Translations under genes and position numbers: made by a program | NCBI RefSeq assembly: GCF_001442805.1 | Contig: NZ_CP011131.1 | Coordinates: 5,642,001-5,706,000 of the forward strand | DNA from: Lysobacter gummosus | GTDB taxonomy: Bacteria > Pseudomonadota > Gammaproteobacteria > Xanthomonadales > Xanthomonadaceae | Reading direction: 5' to 3' | Length of the DNA: 64,000 nt | The notes under the pieces: model-generated | The model's database searches: none | Told to the model about the DNA's origin: nothing | Seen by the model: the letters and a program-made list of their open reading frames with translations, nothing else | In this document: positions 29,536-38,487 of the stretch, piece after piece | How positions within the stretch are numbered: the first letter of the stretch is position 1 | How the letters are laid out: each line of letters begins with the position of its first letter

Positions 29536-29573
29536 AATAAAAAGCCCCGCAGGCAGGGGGGGCCGGCGGGGCT
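29536..29573 (-). terminator. First terminator downstream of polA
   Basis: On the minus strand AGCCCCGC pairs with GCGGGGCT across a C-rich loop, followed by TTTTATTT. It lies about 200 bp after the polA stop; the intervening AT-rich sequence shows nothing else. Confidence 0.75.
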
Positions 29574-29776
29574 GGTGGAGCGTGACCTGGGGAGGGGTCG
29601 TTCGCTCCGGGGGATCACTCCAGGGGAGGGAGAGATCGGCGACAGACGTTGCATCTGTCGCGACCTATATGACCACCCGGCACATGGATAGTTCGTGAAG
29701 ATCAGAGTTAATAAATTGTTGGATTCAGGACCGATTCATTAAACCAAGTCCAGCAAAATCAATGGCTTCCAGATAA

Positions 29777-32560
29777 TCAATGCGCTTCGTCCCAATTAAT
29801 ACCGACGCCGGTATCAACGACAAGCGGCACACGCAGCGTGGCCGCCGCGGACATGCGTTGCGAGGCCTGCGTCACCAATTCTTCGACGAATCCATCTTCC
29901 ACTTCAAACACCAGTTCGTCGTGCACCTGAAGAATCATCTTGGCACGATCGTTGTGTGCGACAAGCCATGCATCGATGTCGATCATCGCGCGCTTGATGA
30001 TGTCGGCCGCGGTGCCCTGCATCGGTGCGTTGATCGCGGCGCGTTCGGCGCCCGCGCGCAGGCCCTGGTTGGAGGCCTTGATGTTCTCAAGGTACAGGCG
30101 CCGGCCGAACACGGTTTCGACATAGCCCTTCTCGCGCGCATCCTGGCGCGTGCGTTCCATGAAGTCGCGCACGCCCGGATAACGGCTGAAATACAGGGCG
30201 ATGTAGTCCTGCGCCTCGCCGCGGCCGATGCCGAGCTGACGCGCCAGACCGAACGCGCTCATGCCGTACATCAAGCCGAAGTTGATCGCCTTGGCCGCGC
30301 GTCGTTCGTTGCCGCTGACCTCTTCCAGCGATTGTTTGCCGAACACTTCCGCCGCGGTCGCGCGATGCACGTCGGCGCCGGATTCGAACGCGCGCACCAG
30401 GCCCGGGTCTTCCGACAAGTGCGCCATGATCCGCAACTCGATCTGCGAATAATCGCAGGCCACCAGACGCCGGCCCGCGGGCGCGACGAAGGCGCGGCGG
30501 ATGCGGCGGCCGTCTTCGGTGCGGATCGGGATGTTCTGCAGGTTCGGATCGCTGGAGGCCAGGCGCCCGGTCGCCGCACCGGCCTGGTGATAGCTGGTGT
30601 GCACGCGGCCGGTATGCGGATTGACCATCTCCGACAGCTTGTCGGTGTAGGTGCTGCGCAGCTTGGCCAGGCCGCGGTATTCCAGGATCACCCGCGGCAG
30701 TTCGTGCTGATCGGCGATCGCTTCCAGCGCTTCTTCGTTGGTGCTGGGCTGACCGGTGGGCGTCTTCACCAGCACCGGCAATTTCAGCTCGTCGAACAAC
30801 AGCGCCTGCAACTGCTTGGGCGAATCCAGATTGAAGGTGCGCCCGGCCAGTTCGGTCGCCTTGATCTGCGCTTCGAGCATGCGCTTGCCCAGGTCCTGCG
30901 ACTGCCGGCGCAGTTCGTCGCCGTCGATCATCACGCCGTTGGCTTCGATGTGCTCCAGCACCGTCACCAGCGGCATTTCGATGTCGCGGTACACGCGTTC
31001 GAGTTCCGGCTCGGCGGCCAGGCGCGCGCCGAGCACGCGGTGCAGACGCAAGGTCACGTCGGCGTCTTCGGCGGCGTAACGCGTGGCGTCGTCGATGGCG
31101 ACCTGCGAGAACAGTATCTGCTTGGCGCCCTTGCCGGCCACGTCGGAGTACTTGATCGTGTCGTAGCCCAGGTAGCGCTTGGCCAGCGAGTCCATGTCGT
31201 GACGGCTGCCGGTGGCGTTGTAGACGAAACTTTCCAGCATGGTGTCGTCGGCGTAACCGGCGACTTCCACGCCGTGGCGGCGCAGGACGTGCAGGTCGTA
31301 CTTGCCGTGCTGGCCGAGCTTGCGCCGCGCCGGATCGGCGAATACCGGACGCAGCGCCGCCAGCACCCGCTCGCGATCCAGCTGCGCCGGCGCGCCGGGA
31401 TAATCGTGGCCGAGCGGGATATACACCGCGCGCCCGGCTTCGGTGGCGAAGCTCAGGCCGACCAGATTGGCCATCATCGGGTCGAGCGAATCGGTTTCGC
31501 TGTCGAAGGCGAATTCATCGCTGGCCTGCAAGGCCGCGACCAGCGCATCGAGTTGCGCCTGCGTGGTGATCGCCTCGTACTCGCCCTTGACCGCCAGCGC
31601 GGCGTCCGGCGTATCCGCGGCGGCGCTGGAACGGGCGTGACCGGCGGCGGTCGCGCGCAGGCCGGCGCGATCGGCGGCGATCTCGTTCGCGGTGGCGTTG
31701 CCGCTGCCTTCCAGTTCTCGCAGCGCCTGCTTGAAGCCGTAGCGCGCGTACAGCGTGCGCAGCGATTCGACATCGCGCTCGCGCAGCGCCAGATCCTGCG
31801 GGCCGCGGTCCAGTTCGACATCGGTCTTGATCGTCGCCAGCTGGCGGTTCAACGGCAGCCGGCCCAGCGCGGCGCGCAGATTGTCACCGATCTTGCCCTT
31901 GATCTGTCCGGCGTGATCGATCACCCCGTCCAGGGTGCCGTACTCGCCCAGCCACTTGGCCGCGGTCTTGGGCCCGCATTTCTCCACGCCGGGGATGTTG
32001 TCCACGCTGTCGCCCATCAGCGACAGCAGGTCGATCACCTGGTTGGGATTGACCCCGAACTTGGCGAACACCGCCTCGTCGGAATCCATGCGGCTGCCGC
32101 TCATGGTGTTGACCAGGGCCACGCCCGGGCGCACCAGCTGGGCGAAGTCCTTGTCGCCGGTGGAGATGGTGACGTCGATCGCCTCCTCGCCGGCGAAGGC
32201 GTTGGCGCGCAGGGCCAGGGTGCCGATCACGTCGTCGGCCTCGACGCCGTCGATGCGCAGGATCGGGATGCCCAGCGCTTCCACGATCTCGCACATCGGC
32301 AGCACCTGCGCACGCAGGTCGTCGGGCATCGGCGGGCGATGGGCCTTGTACTGCGGGTCGAGATCGTCGCGGAAGGTCTTGCCCGGCGCGTCGACGACGA
32401 AGGCCACGTAATCGGGGCGTTCGTTCAAGGTCGCGCGCAGCATGTTGACCACGCCGAACAGCGCGCCGGTGGGCTCGCCGGCGTCGTTGCTCAGCGGCGG
32501 CAACGCGTGGAAGGCGCGGTAGAGGTAGCTGGAACCATCGATGAGGACGAGTCTTTTCAT
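29777..32560 (-). CDS. polA: DNA polymerase I
   Basis: Repair and Okazaki-fragment polymerase. The 927-residue product has the three-part layout of E. coli Pol I: 5'-3' nuclease (1 to ~290), proofreading exonuclease with an intact Phe-Asp-Ser-Glu-Thr-Asp metal motif near 351, and the polymerase with motif A (Asp-Tyr-Ser-Gln-Ile-Glu-Leu-Arg near 700), motif B (Lys-Ala-Ile-Asn-Phe-Gly-Leu-Met-Tyr-Gly) and motif C (Val-His-Asp-Glu near 882). Met-Lys-Arg-Leu-Val-Leu-Ile-Asp-Gly-Ser is the family start, so upstream in-frame codons are ignored. Two terminators follow; the DUF2782 gene diverges from it. Confidence 0.98.
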   Translation of the reverse strand: MKRLVLIDGSSYLYRAFHALPPLSNDAGEPTGALFGVVNMLRATLNERPDYVAFVVDAPGKTFRDDLDPQYKAHRPPMPDDLRAQVLPMCEIVEALGIPILRIDGVEADDVIGTLALRANAFAGEEAIDVTISTGDKDFAQLVRPGVALVNTMSGSRMDSDEAVFAKFGVNPNQVIDLLSLMGDSVDNIPGVEKCGPKTAAKWLGEYGTLDGVIDHAGQIKGKIGDNLRAALGRLPLNRQLATIKTDVELDRGPQDLALRERDVESLRTLYARYGFKQALRELEGSGNATANEIAADRAGLRATAAGHARSSAAADTPDAALAVKGEYEAITTQAQLDALVAALQASDEFAFDSETDSLDPMMANLVGLSFATEAGRAVYIPLGHDYPGAPAQLDRERVLAALRPVFADPARRKLGQHGKYDLHVLRRHGVEVAGYADDTMLESFVYNATGSRHDMDSLAKRYLGYDTIKYSDVAGKGAKQILFSQVAIDDATRYAAEDADVTLRLHRVLGARLAAEPELERVYRDIEMPLVTVLEHIEANGVMIDGDELRRQSQDLGKRMLEAQIKATELAGRTFNLDSPKQLQALLFDELKLPVLVKTPTGQPSTNEEALEAIADQHELPRVILEYRGLAKLRSTYTDKLSEMVNPHTGRVHTSYHQAGAATGRLASSDPNLQNIPIRTEDGRRIRRAFVAPAGRRLVACDYSQIELRIMAHLSEDPGLVRAFESGADVHRATAAEVFGKQSLEEVSGNERRAAKAINFGLMYGMSAFGLARQLGIGRGEAQDYIALYFSRYPGVRDFMERTRQDAREKGYVETVFGRRLYLENIKASNQGLRAGAERAAINAPMQGTAADIIKRAMIDIDAWLVAHNDRAKMILQVHDELVFEVEDGFVEELVTQASQRMSAAATLRVPLVVDTGVGINWDEAH

Positions 32561-32634
32561 GGGCCCGATTCTACGCCGACCGGTCGCCGGGGCTGCGAAT
32601 CGCGGGCGGCCGGCACGGGGGCGGGTAGGTTCGA

Positions 32635-32654
32635 GTCGGGGCTGAAGCCCCGAC
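32635..32654. repeat. REP-like palindrome upstream of polA
   Basis: GTCGGGGCT and AGCCCCGAC are separated by GA, a perfect palindrome of the GGGGCT-AGCCCC family in the polA/DUF2782 divergent gap. Confidence 0.65.
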
Positions 32655-32763
32655 ACGCAGCCGCAACAACGACGCGAGCCGCGAAGCCGAGCCCGCACCC
32701 ACCGATGCGCACGCTTAACGCGCCCCCGGCGTATGCTGTCGGCTTGAAAAACGGAGATCCGCC

Positions 32764-33102
32764 ATGCGCGCCCCCCACGCGTCGCCGCCCCCCTTCGCCA
32801 CCCGGTTCGGCATCGTGCTCGCAGCCCTGTCGCTCGCTCTCGCGCTGAGCGGCTGCGCCACCACCGCCGCCGCGGACGATCCCACTGCCGCGCTCAGCAA
32901 CGCCGAAATCCGCACCCGCACGGTCGAGAACGGCGACACGATCGAGGAATACCGCGTCGCCGGGCAACTGCGCGCGGTCAAGATCACGCCGGCGCGCGGC
33001 CCGGTCTATTACCTGGTCGATGAAAACGGCGACGGCCGGCTAGACACCAGCAAGGGCGAAGGCACCGTCTCGCCGGTGTATTTCAAGCTGTTCAGCTGGT
33101 AA
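32764..33102 (+). CDS. DUF2782-family lipoprotein
   Basis: The 112-residue product has a hydrophobic N-terminus with lipobox Leu-Ser-Gly-Cys (near Cys31), then a small domain containing Val-Glu-Asn-Gly-Asp-Thr-Ile-Glu-Glu-Tyr-Arg-Val-Ala-Gly-Gln-Leu and Pro-Val-Tyr-Tyr-Leu-Val-Asp, ending in Phe-Lys-Leu-Phe-Ser-Trp. This is the DUF2782 pattern; such genes are frequently found beside polA in gammaproteobacteria. The function is unknown. GGAG lies 7 nt before the ATG. Confidence 0.85.
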   Translation: MRAPHASPPPFATRFGIVLAALSLALALSGCATTAAADDPTAALSNAEIRTRTVENGDTIEEYRVAGQLRAVKITPARGPVYYLVDENGDGRLDTSKGEGTVSPVYFKLFSW

Positions 33103-33181
33103 GCCGGGCCTGTCCCGTGAGCGGCCGGCCACCTCGCCGGCCCGATCGACGCCCGCCCGTTTCCTCCATCGTCCCGATCCC

Positions 33182-33625
33182 ATGTCCGCCGATTCCCTTC
33201 CCGAAATCCGCACCATCGTCGGCGATGCCGAACTGCGCGCCGCGTGGCCGCTGGTGTCGCAGCTGCGGCCCGAATTCGACGAAGCGCGTTTCCTCGCGCA
33301 GATGCATCGCCAGATCGCCGAAGGCTGCCGCGCCACCGTCGCCTTCGATGCGCAAGGCGTGCCGCGCGCGTTCGCCTGCTGGCGGGTGATGGAGATGCTC
33401 GCGGTCGGCCTGCACGTGTACGTGGACGATCTGATCACGGATCAATCCGTGCGCAGCCAGGGCTACGGCAAGGCGATGCTGGACTGGCTCAAGGCCGAGG
33501 CCAAGCGGCTGGGCTGCGTGCGCCTGCAACTGGATTCGGGCACCCATCGCCCGCACGCGCATGCCTTCTACATGCGCGAACGGCTGCGCATCGAGGCCTT
33601 CCACTTCGGTGTCGAACTGACGTAA
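33182..33625 (+). CDS. GNAT-family N-acetyltransferase
   Basis: A 147-residue single-domain acetyltransferase. The acetyl-CoA pyrophosphate loop is visible as Arg-Ser-Gln-Gly-Tyr-Gly-Lys-Ala (about 92-99), preceded by the beta-strand Tyr-Val-Asp-Asp-Leu-Ile-Thr. The C-terminal part has Arg-Leu-Gln-Leu-Asp-Ser-Gly and Ala-Phe-Tyr-Met-Arg-Glu, as in small GNAT enzymes. The substrate cannot be told from the sequence. Confidence 0.88.
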   Translation: MSADSLPEIRTIVGDAELRAAWPLVSQLRPEFDEARFLAQMHRQIAEGCRATVAFDAQGVPRAFACWRVMEMLAVGLHVYVDDLITDQSVRSQGYGKAMLDWLKAEAKRLGCVRLQLDSGTHRPHAHAFYMRERLRIEAFHFGVELT

Positions 33626-33793
33626 CCCGGCGCGGGGCACGTCGGCCGCACAAAACCCACGCCGCGAATACGCATCGGCGGCCGCACGGCCGCGGCGCTC
33701 GCCGCGACTGTCCCATCAGGCACACGCGCGCGGCCGCGAGGGCTGCTAGGGTGCCCTTGGGTCCACAGGGGTGGCGACACAAGGATGAAGTCG

Positions 33794-34342
33794 ATGACTC
33801 GCTCTCAGCGTTCGCGCGGTTTCGCCGCCGGCTGTCTGGCCGTCGCGTTGGCCGCGCTGCTCGGCGCCTGCGGCGAACCGGCCGCGAACGTGGCCGAGCC
33901 CAAGCCTTACAATCGTCTCGGCGTGCACATGCAGATTCCAGGCAACTGGAAACTCAGCGACGACGAACGCATCGCCAGCGTGCATTACCTGACCGTGGAG
34001 AGTCCCGGCTCGGCGGTGTTCATCGCGATGGTGCAGACCGACCGCAATCGCGAACTGGAAGAATTCGCGCGCAGCTTTTCCGCCGAGGCCGACAAGCAGA
34101 CGCCGGCCGTGCTTGGCCACGACAGCCGCTTCGACCTGTCCGCGTTCGCCGAAGGCACGATCCGCGAGCACTACATCGTCAGCCTGGGCGGGGTGAAGGT
34201 TCCGCACTTGCGCGAGTACCGCAAGATCACCGGCGCGCATCGCACCGCGTTCCTGATCACCCAGAGCGCCGACGAAGACCTGGCGCAGACTCGGCCGGGG
34301 CTGGATCTGCTGGTGAAGTCGTTCAAGCTCACCGACCGCTGA
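33794..34342 (+). CDS. Putative lipoprotein of unknown function
   Basis: The 182-residue product (start chosen at the second ATG because AAGGA lies 9 nt upstream of it) has a basic N-terminus, a hydrophobic core and a lipobox Leu-Gly-Ala-Cys. The mature domain contains Gly-Val-His-Met-Gln-Ile-Pro-Gly-Asn-Trp-Lys-Leu and Tyr-Leu-Thr-Val-Glu-Ser-Pro-Gly, suggesting a compact alpha/beta fold similar to PsbP-like periplasmic proteins, but I cannot assign a family. It is convergent with the phytase gene; 43 bp separate their stops. Confidence 0.75.
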   Translation: MTRSQRSRGFAAGCLAVALAALLGACGEPAANVAEPKPYNRLGVHMQIPGNWKLSDDERIASVHYLTVESPGSAVFIAMVQTDRNRELEEFARSFSAEADKQTPAVLGHDSRFDLSAFAEGTIREHYIVSLGGVKVPHLREYRKITGAHRTAFLITQSADEDLAQTRPGLDLLVKSFKLTDR

Positions 34343-34385
34343 AATCCGCGGCGCCGACATGCGTGTCGGCGCCGCGGCGACGCGT

Positions 34386-35597
34386 TCAACCGCCCTGGCA
34401 GCGGCTGCGCAGATTCAAGGCGCGGGCGATGTCGCGCCAGTCGAACGCACCGACCGCCTGATCGTCGTGCACGGCGTAGAACACGCCGTCGGGAAAACGC
34501 ACCGAGCCACTCTGCTGCAGCCACACGCCGTCGGTGTTGCCGACCGTGCCGCCAGCGAACGCGCCCAGATGGCGCAGGCTGGCGCGATCGAACACATGGA
34601 ACAGGCTGCGGTCCTTGTACTGGTCGGTGGCGATCCAGTAACCGCTGCCGTCGTCGCACTGCCACAGGGCGATGCCTTCGGCCTGCGCCTTGAACAGGCC
34701 CAGGCCGATGGTCTGGCCGCGGTAGCGGCCGTCGAGCGTGTAGTCGCGGATCGCGGTGCCGGTGGCGAGGTCTTCTTCGGCGATCAGTAGGCGGTCGTGG
34801 GCGGGGTCGCCCCAGATCGATTCGGGCACGCGGATCGCGCCGGCCGCGCCGGTATCGCCGAACGCGCCGAGGTGGCGCGCGACCGGTTCACCGCCGCGCA
34901 GGCCGATGCGGTAACGCTGCATGCGCCGGCCCAGTTGTTCCAGCGGCGGCGGAATCTCGTCGCCCTTGGCGTCCTTGCCGGCCATGTAGGCGTCGGTGAC
35001 GATCACTTCCAGTTCGTCCGCGCTGATGCCGCGCACCCACAGGCCGTAGGGCTGCCGCAGTTGTTCCTGGCCGAAGCTGGCCAGCGCGCGCAATCGCGGC
35101 GTGCGCGTATCGGCGATGCCCGGCGCATTGAGCGGCGCCGACGGCAACGACAGCGACAGCACCTGCACGCGGTGGTTGTCGCGTTCGACCACGAAGGCCA
35201 GATCGCCGAACACGGCGATGCCGTTGGGACGGCGGAACTCGCCCAGTTCGCCGCCTTCGCGGCCATAGCGCGCGACGCTGGCGCCCTGGTCGCCGTCGTA
35301 GATCACCAGCCCGTCGCCCTGTTTGGCCGTGGCCAACAACCACAAACGCCCGTTCGGCGCGCGCCAGACGGCGGGCGAATCGATGTTGTCCTGCGGCGTG
35401 GCCGCGGTCACGAAGGCCTCATCGACCCGCCGATAGTCCACGCCGGCCCGGGCCAGCAACGGATCGGCATCGGCCGCGCCGCGCTCGTCGGGCTCGCGTT
35501 GCGCGCTGTGCGCAGGCGCGGGCATGCCGCGCTGCGAATCGGAAGTCGCGCAGCCCGCCAGGACGAAAGCGAGGGACAGCATCAGGGTCGGACGCAT
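34386..35597 (-). CDS. Lipid-anchored beta-propeller phytase (3-phytase family)
   Basis: The 403-residue product has a lipobox Leu-Ala-Gly-Cys at the N-terminus and a beta-propeller with the phytase signatures Asp-Asn-Ile-Asp-Ser-Pro-Ala-Val-Trp, Arg-Pro-Asn-Gly-Ile-Ala-Val-Phe, Ala-Glu-Gly-Ile-Ala-Leu-Trp and Phe-Pro-Asp-Gly-Val-Phe-Tyr-Ala-Val-His-Asp-Asp. These calcium-dependent enzymes release phosphate from inositol phosphates outside the cytoplasm. A TonB-dependent receptor gene diverges from it across a 163-bp gap containing a Pho-box match, which indicates phosphate control. An alternative ATG lies 6 nt upstream. Confidence 0.88.
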   Translation of the reverse strand: MRPTLMLSLAFVLAGCATSDSQRGMPAPAHSAQREPDERGAADADPLLARAGVDYRRVDEAFVTAATPQDNIDSPAVWRAPNGRLWLLATAKQGDGLVIYDGDQGASVARYGREGGELGEFRRPNGIAVFGDLAFVVERDNHRVQVLSLSLPSAPLNAPGIADTRTPRLRALASFGQEQLRQPYGLWVRGISADELEVIVTDAYMAGKDAKGDEIPPPLEQLGRRMQRYRIGLRGGEPVARHLGAFGDTGAAGAIRVPESIWGDPAHDRLLIAEEDLATGTAIRDYTLDGRYRGQTIGLGLFKAQAEGIALWQCDDGSGYWIATDQYKDRSLFHVFDRASLRHLGAFAGGTVGNTDGVWLQQSGSVRFPDGVFYAVHDDQAVGAFDWRDIARALNLRSRCQGG

Positions 35598-35635
35598 CGG
35601 CATGCCTGGATTCAAAAAAGGTAATTCCCCGAACG

Positions 35636-35653
35636 CTGTTATAGAACCGTCAC
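35636..35653. promoter_or_regulatory. Pho-box match between the phytase and TonB receptor genes
   Basis: CTGTTATAGAACCGTCAC matches 15 of 18 positions of the E. coli PhoB box consensus (two CTGTCAT-type half-sites 11 bp apart with an AT-leaning centre). A third, weaker half-site, CTTTCAT, lies at 35660-35666. PhoB binding would explain induction of phosphate scavenging at low phosphate. The promoter hexamers were not resolved. Confidence 0.7.
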
Positions 35654-35765
35654 GTGCCGCTTTCATGACAAGGCCGCCGCGTCGGAGCGAGAAATCACGC
35701 ACACAGTCATCGTCCTGCCATCGCCCGGACTTACAACGTTCGCCACTTGTTCACCGGCGAACCCC

Positions 35766-38108
35766 ATGCGCAGCCCGCGACGTTCGAAGTTCCGTCATCA
35801 CGCGCTCAGCGCCGCTTTGTTGAGCGCGCTCGCGGTCCCGACCGTGAATGCGCAAGTGGCGGAGACCGATTCGGCGACCGAACTCGATCGCGTCACCGTC
35901 ACCGGCCAGATCGCCTACCGCGACCGCAGCGAAGCCACCGCGCCGACCCTGAGCTACGGCCTGGATTATTTCCAGCGCTTCGAACCGCTGACCGTGGGCG
36001 ACATGCTCAAGCGCGTACCCAGCGTGGGCTTCGTCTCCGACGTGCTCGAATACGATGGCGCGCGTCTGCGCGGCCTGGACCCGGGCTACACCCAGATCCT
36101 GATCAACGGCCGCAAAGTGCCCGGCGCCGGCGGCGACCGCTCGTTCTACGTCGACCGCATCCCGGCCGAACTGGTCGAACGCATCGAGATCATCCGCAGC
36201 CCCAGCGCGAACCGCTCCGGCGACGCGGTGGCCGGCGCGCTCAACATCGTGCTGCGCGACGCGTACGAATTCGACGGCGGCTATCTGCGCGCCGGCGCGC
36301 TGCATTTCGACGACGGCAAGATCAAGCCGGTGTTCGGCGCGGTCGGCAGCGGCGAAGTCGGCGGCGGGCGCCTGCTCGGCGGCGTCAACGTACAGGGCCG
36401 GCACAATCCCAAGCGCAAGCGCAGCGATCGCTTCGACTCGCCCGACGGCGACTTCGTCGATCGCGAAGATCAAAGCGACGTGCGCGACGGCACCGACTAC
36501 TCCGGCAACCTGTCCTACACCCGCGACATCGGCACCGGCCGGCTGAGCCTGGACGGCTTCTACGTCCACACCGATCGTACCGAGACCGAGAATTCGCGCG
36601 AGTACAACGATCCGGCCAGCCGCGACCGCGCGCGCCTGTTGTCGCTCAACGAGCAGAAAGTCGATATCAAGCAGGACAACGCCAGCCTCAACGCGCGCTA
36701 TGTGTTCGACATGGCCGGCGGCCGCAGCGAAATCGACCTGGGCTACGCCCGCTTCGAAGACCGTCGCCACGACACCGAGCAGGAAGTCGGCTACGACGAC
36801 GAAGACAGCCCGCCGTCGTTCGACGGATTCGAAGGCACGCGCATCCTGGGCGACACCCGCGACAGCGAATTCAGCCTCAAGCTCGCCCACAGCCGCGCGC
36901 TGGGCGCGGCCAAGGTGGAATTCGGCATCGACGGCCTGGACAAGCGCCGCACCAGCGCGCTGCGCACCAGCGAAGTCGAAGCCGATGACGAAGGCGAGCC
37001 GTTGCCGCCCTACGCCGATTTCGCCCGTCAGGCCAGCCGCATCGAAGAGCGCCGGCTCGATCCGTACCTGATGTTCTCCGGTAAGCGCGGCCGCGTCGAT
37101 TGGGAGACCGGCCTGCGTTACGAAACTACCCGTTCGAAGATCCGCAGCATCGCCGAGGAAGGCGAGGACGCGCTGCGCAACGAGAAGGATTACGGCCTGC
37201 TGCTGCCGTCGGCGCACCTGCGTTTCAACCTGACCGAGCACGACCGCCTCAGCGCTTCGATCGCGCGCACCGTGCGCCGCCCCGATTTCAATCAGCTGTT
37301 GCCGATGACGCTGGAAGAGGAGTACGGCGACAACGATTTCCTGGGCAATCCGGAGTTACGTCCGGAAACCGCCTGGGGCCTGGATCTGGGCTACGAGCAT
37401 CGTTTGGGCCAGCGCGGTGTGGTCGGCTTGAATCTGTTCTATCGCAAAGTGCGCGACCTGATCGAGATCGTCGGTACTGGCCGGCCCAGCGCGACCGCGC
37501 TGGACGATCATGAGGACGCGATCGAGGAGTTCCTGGACGAGCATCCCGGCGCCGGCCCGGGCGCCCCCGGTTATCCGGTGCTGGACCCGGACAGCTTCGT
37601 ATTCACCGCCGCCAACGTCGGCGACGGCCGCGTCTACGGCGCCGAATTCGATCTGTCCACGCCGCTGACCGCGCTGGGCCTGGCCGACACCGGCGTGTTC
37701 CTCAACTATTCGTGGCTGGACAGCGAGGTGGACGACGACTTCGGCCAGCGCCGTTTCAACAACCAGCCGCGCTCGGTGCTCAACGTCGGCTTCATCCAGG
37801 ATCTGCCGACGCTGGGCATGTCGTTCGGCGCGAGTTACCGGCGCCAGGGCGATGCCTACTCGCGCGTGCTGGGCGAGGAGGTGACGACGCATTACGGCGC
37901 GGATCTGGAGGCCTTCGTCGAAAAGCGCTTCGGCTCGCGGGTGGCGGTGCGGTTGACCGGATCGAATCTGCTCAACGCGTCGAAGGATGAGAACTTCAAC
38001 AAGTTCAATACGCTGGGCGAGCAGCTGGATCGGCAGTTCGATGAGTACGAGCGCGAGCGGGAGAAGGCGGGGCCGGTGTATCAGTTGGTGGTGCGGTATG
38101 CGTTTTGA
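35766..38108 (+). CDS. TonB-dependent outer-membrane receptor
   Basis: A 780-residue outer-membrane transporter with a signal peptide (cleavage near Val-Asn-Ala), an N-terminal segment Asp-Arg-Val-Thr-Val-Thr-Gly, a plug domain (about 60-175, with Gly-Tyr-Thr-Gln-Ile-Leu-Ile-Asn-Gly-Arg and Ile-Glu-Ile-Ile-Arg-Ser-Pro-Ser-Ala-Asn) and a beta-barrel ending in Tyr-Gln-Leu-Val-Val-Arg-Tyr-Ala-Phe with the terminal aromatic residue. The divergent phytase gene and shared Pho box suggest it takes up inositol phosphates or their products; the substrate is inferred, not seen. Confidence 0.92.
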   Translation: MRSPRRSKFRHHALSAALLSALAVPTVNAQVAETDSATELDRVTVTGQIAYRDRSEATAPTLSYGLDYFQRFEPLTVGDMLKRVPSVGFVSDVLEYDGARLRGLDPGYTQILINGRKVPGAGGDRSFYVDRIPAELVERIEIIRSPSANRSGDAVAGALNIVLRDAYEFDGGYLRAGALHFDDGKIKPVFGAVGSGEVGGGRLLGGVNVQGRHNPKRKRSDRFDSPDGDFVDREDQSDVRDGTDYSGNLSYTRDIGTGRLSLDGFYVHTDRTETENSREYNDPASRDRARLLSLNEQKVDIKQDNASLNARYVFDMAGGRSEIDLGYARFEDRRHDTEQEVGYDDEDSPPSFDGFEGTRILGDTRDSEFSLKLAHSRALGAAKVEFGIDGLDKRRTSALRTSEVEADDEGEPLPPYADFARQASRIEERRLDPYLMFSGKRGRVDWETGLRYETTRSKIRSIAEEGEDALRNEKDYGLLLPSAHLRFNLTEHDRLSASIARTVRRPDFNQLLPMTLEEEYGDNDFLGNPELRPETAWGLDLGYEHRLGQRGVVGLNLFYRKVRDLIEIVGTGRPSATALDDHEDAIEEFLDEHPGAGPGAPGYPVLDPDSFVFTAANVGDGRVYGAEFDLSTPLTALGLADTGVFLNYSWLDSEVDDDFGQRRFNNQPRSVLNVGFIQDLPTLGMSFGASYRRQGDAYSRVLGEEVTTHYGADLEAFVEKRFGSRVAVRLTGSNLLNASKDENFNKFNTLGEQLDRQFDEYEREREKAGPVYQLVVRYAF

Positions 38109-38169
38109 CGGTTGGGGATAGGTGCCTGGCGACCTGATCATCTAGCGATCACAGGCTTCAGCGCCGTCC

Positions 38170-38341
38170 CTCCAGGCCGTCATTCCCGCGAAGGCGGGCT
38201 CTGCTTTACCTCGGCGTAGCCGAACATCCAGAGGCTTCAGCGTCATCCTTCCAGCCCGTCATTCCCGCGAAGGCGGGAATCCAGAGACTTCAAAGGTTCT
38301 CGCACGAAAGGCACTGGATTCCCGCGTTCGCGGGAATGACG
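38170..38341. repeat. Composite xanthomonad-type intergenic repeat
   Basis: Contains palindromic cores of the CATTCCCGCGAAGGCGGGAAT type (at 38180, 38262 and the inverted copy ATTCCCGCGTTCGCGGGAAT at 38319-38338) and the module GCCGAACATCCAG shared with the repeat at 4.9 kb. The last two cores face each other. Confidence 0.8.
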
Positions 38342-38361
38342 GTAGGTGGGAGCGCTGTTAC

Positions 38362-38487
38362 CGATTCTCGATTCTCGATTCTCGATTCCCGAATCCCGAA
38401 TCCCGATTCCCGATTCCCGATTCCCGATTCCCGATTCCCGATTCCCGAATCCCGAATCCCGAATCCCGAATCCCGAATCCCGAATCA
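38362..38487. repeat. Tandem heptanucleotide array abutting uvrD
   Basis: Eighteen consecutive 7-bp units (126 bp), in order: three CGATTCT, one CGATTCC, two CGAATCC, six CGATTCC, five CGAATCC and one CGAATCA. Variation is limited to one T/A position and the last base. The final unit contains the uvrD stop codon (TGA on the minus strand, 38485-38487). Confidence 0.95.

Noticed and set aside
29780..32848. Long plus-strand open frame opposite polA
   Set aside because: Antisense to a certain gene; no start signal or recognisable motif, and composition is typical of reverse-frame translation of high-GC genes.
38362..38487. Regular repeat array resembling a CRISPR locus
   Set aside because: Units are 7 bp with no spacers and no cas genes are nearby; it is a simple tandem repeat.
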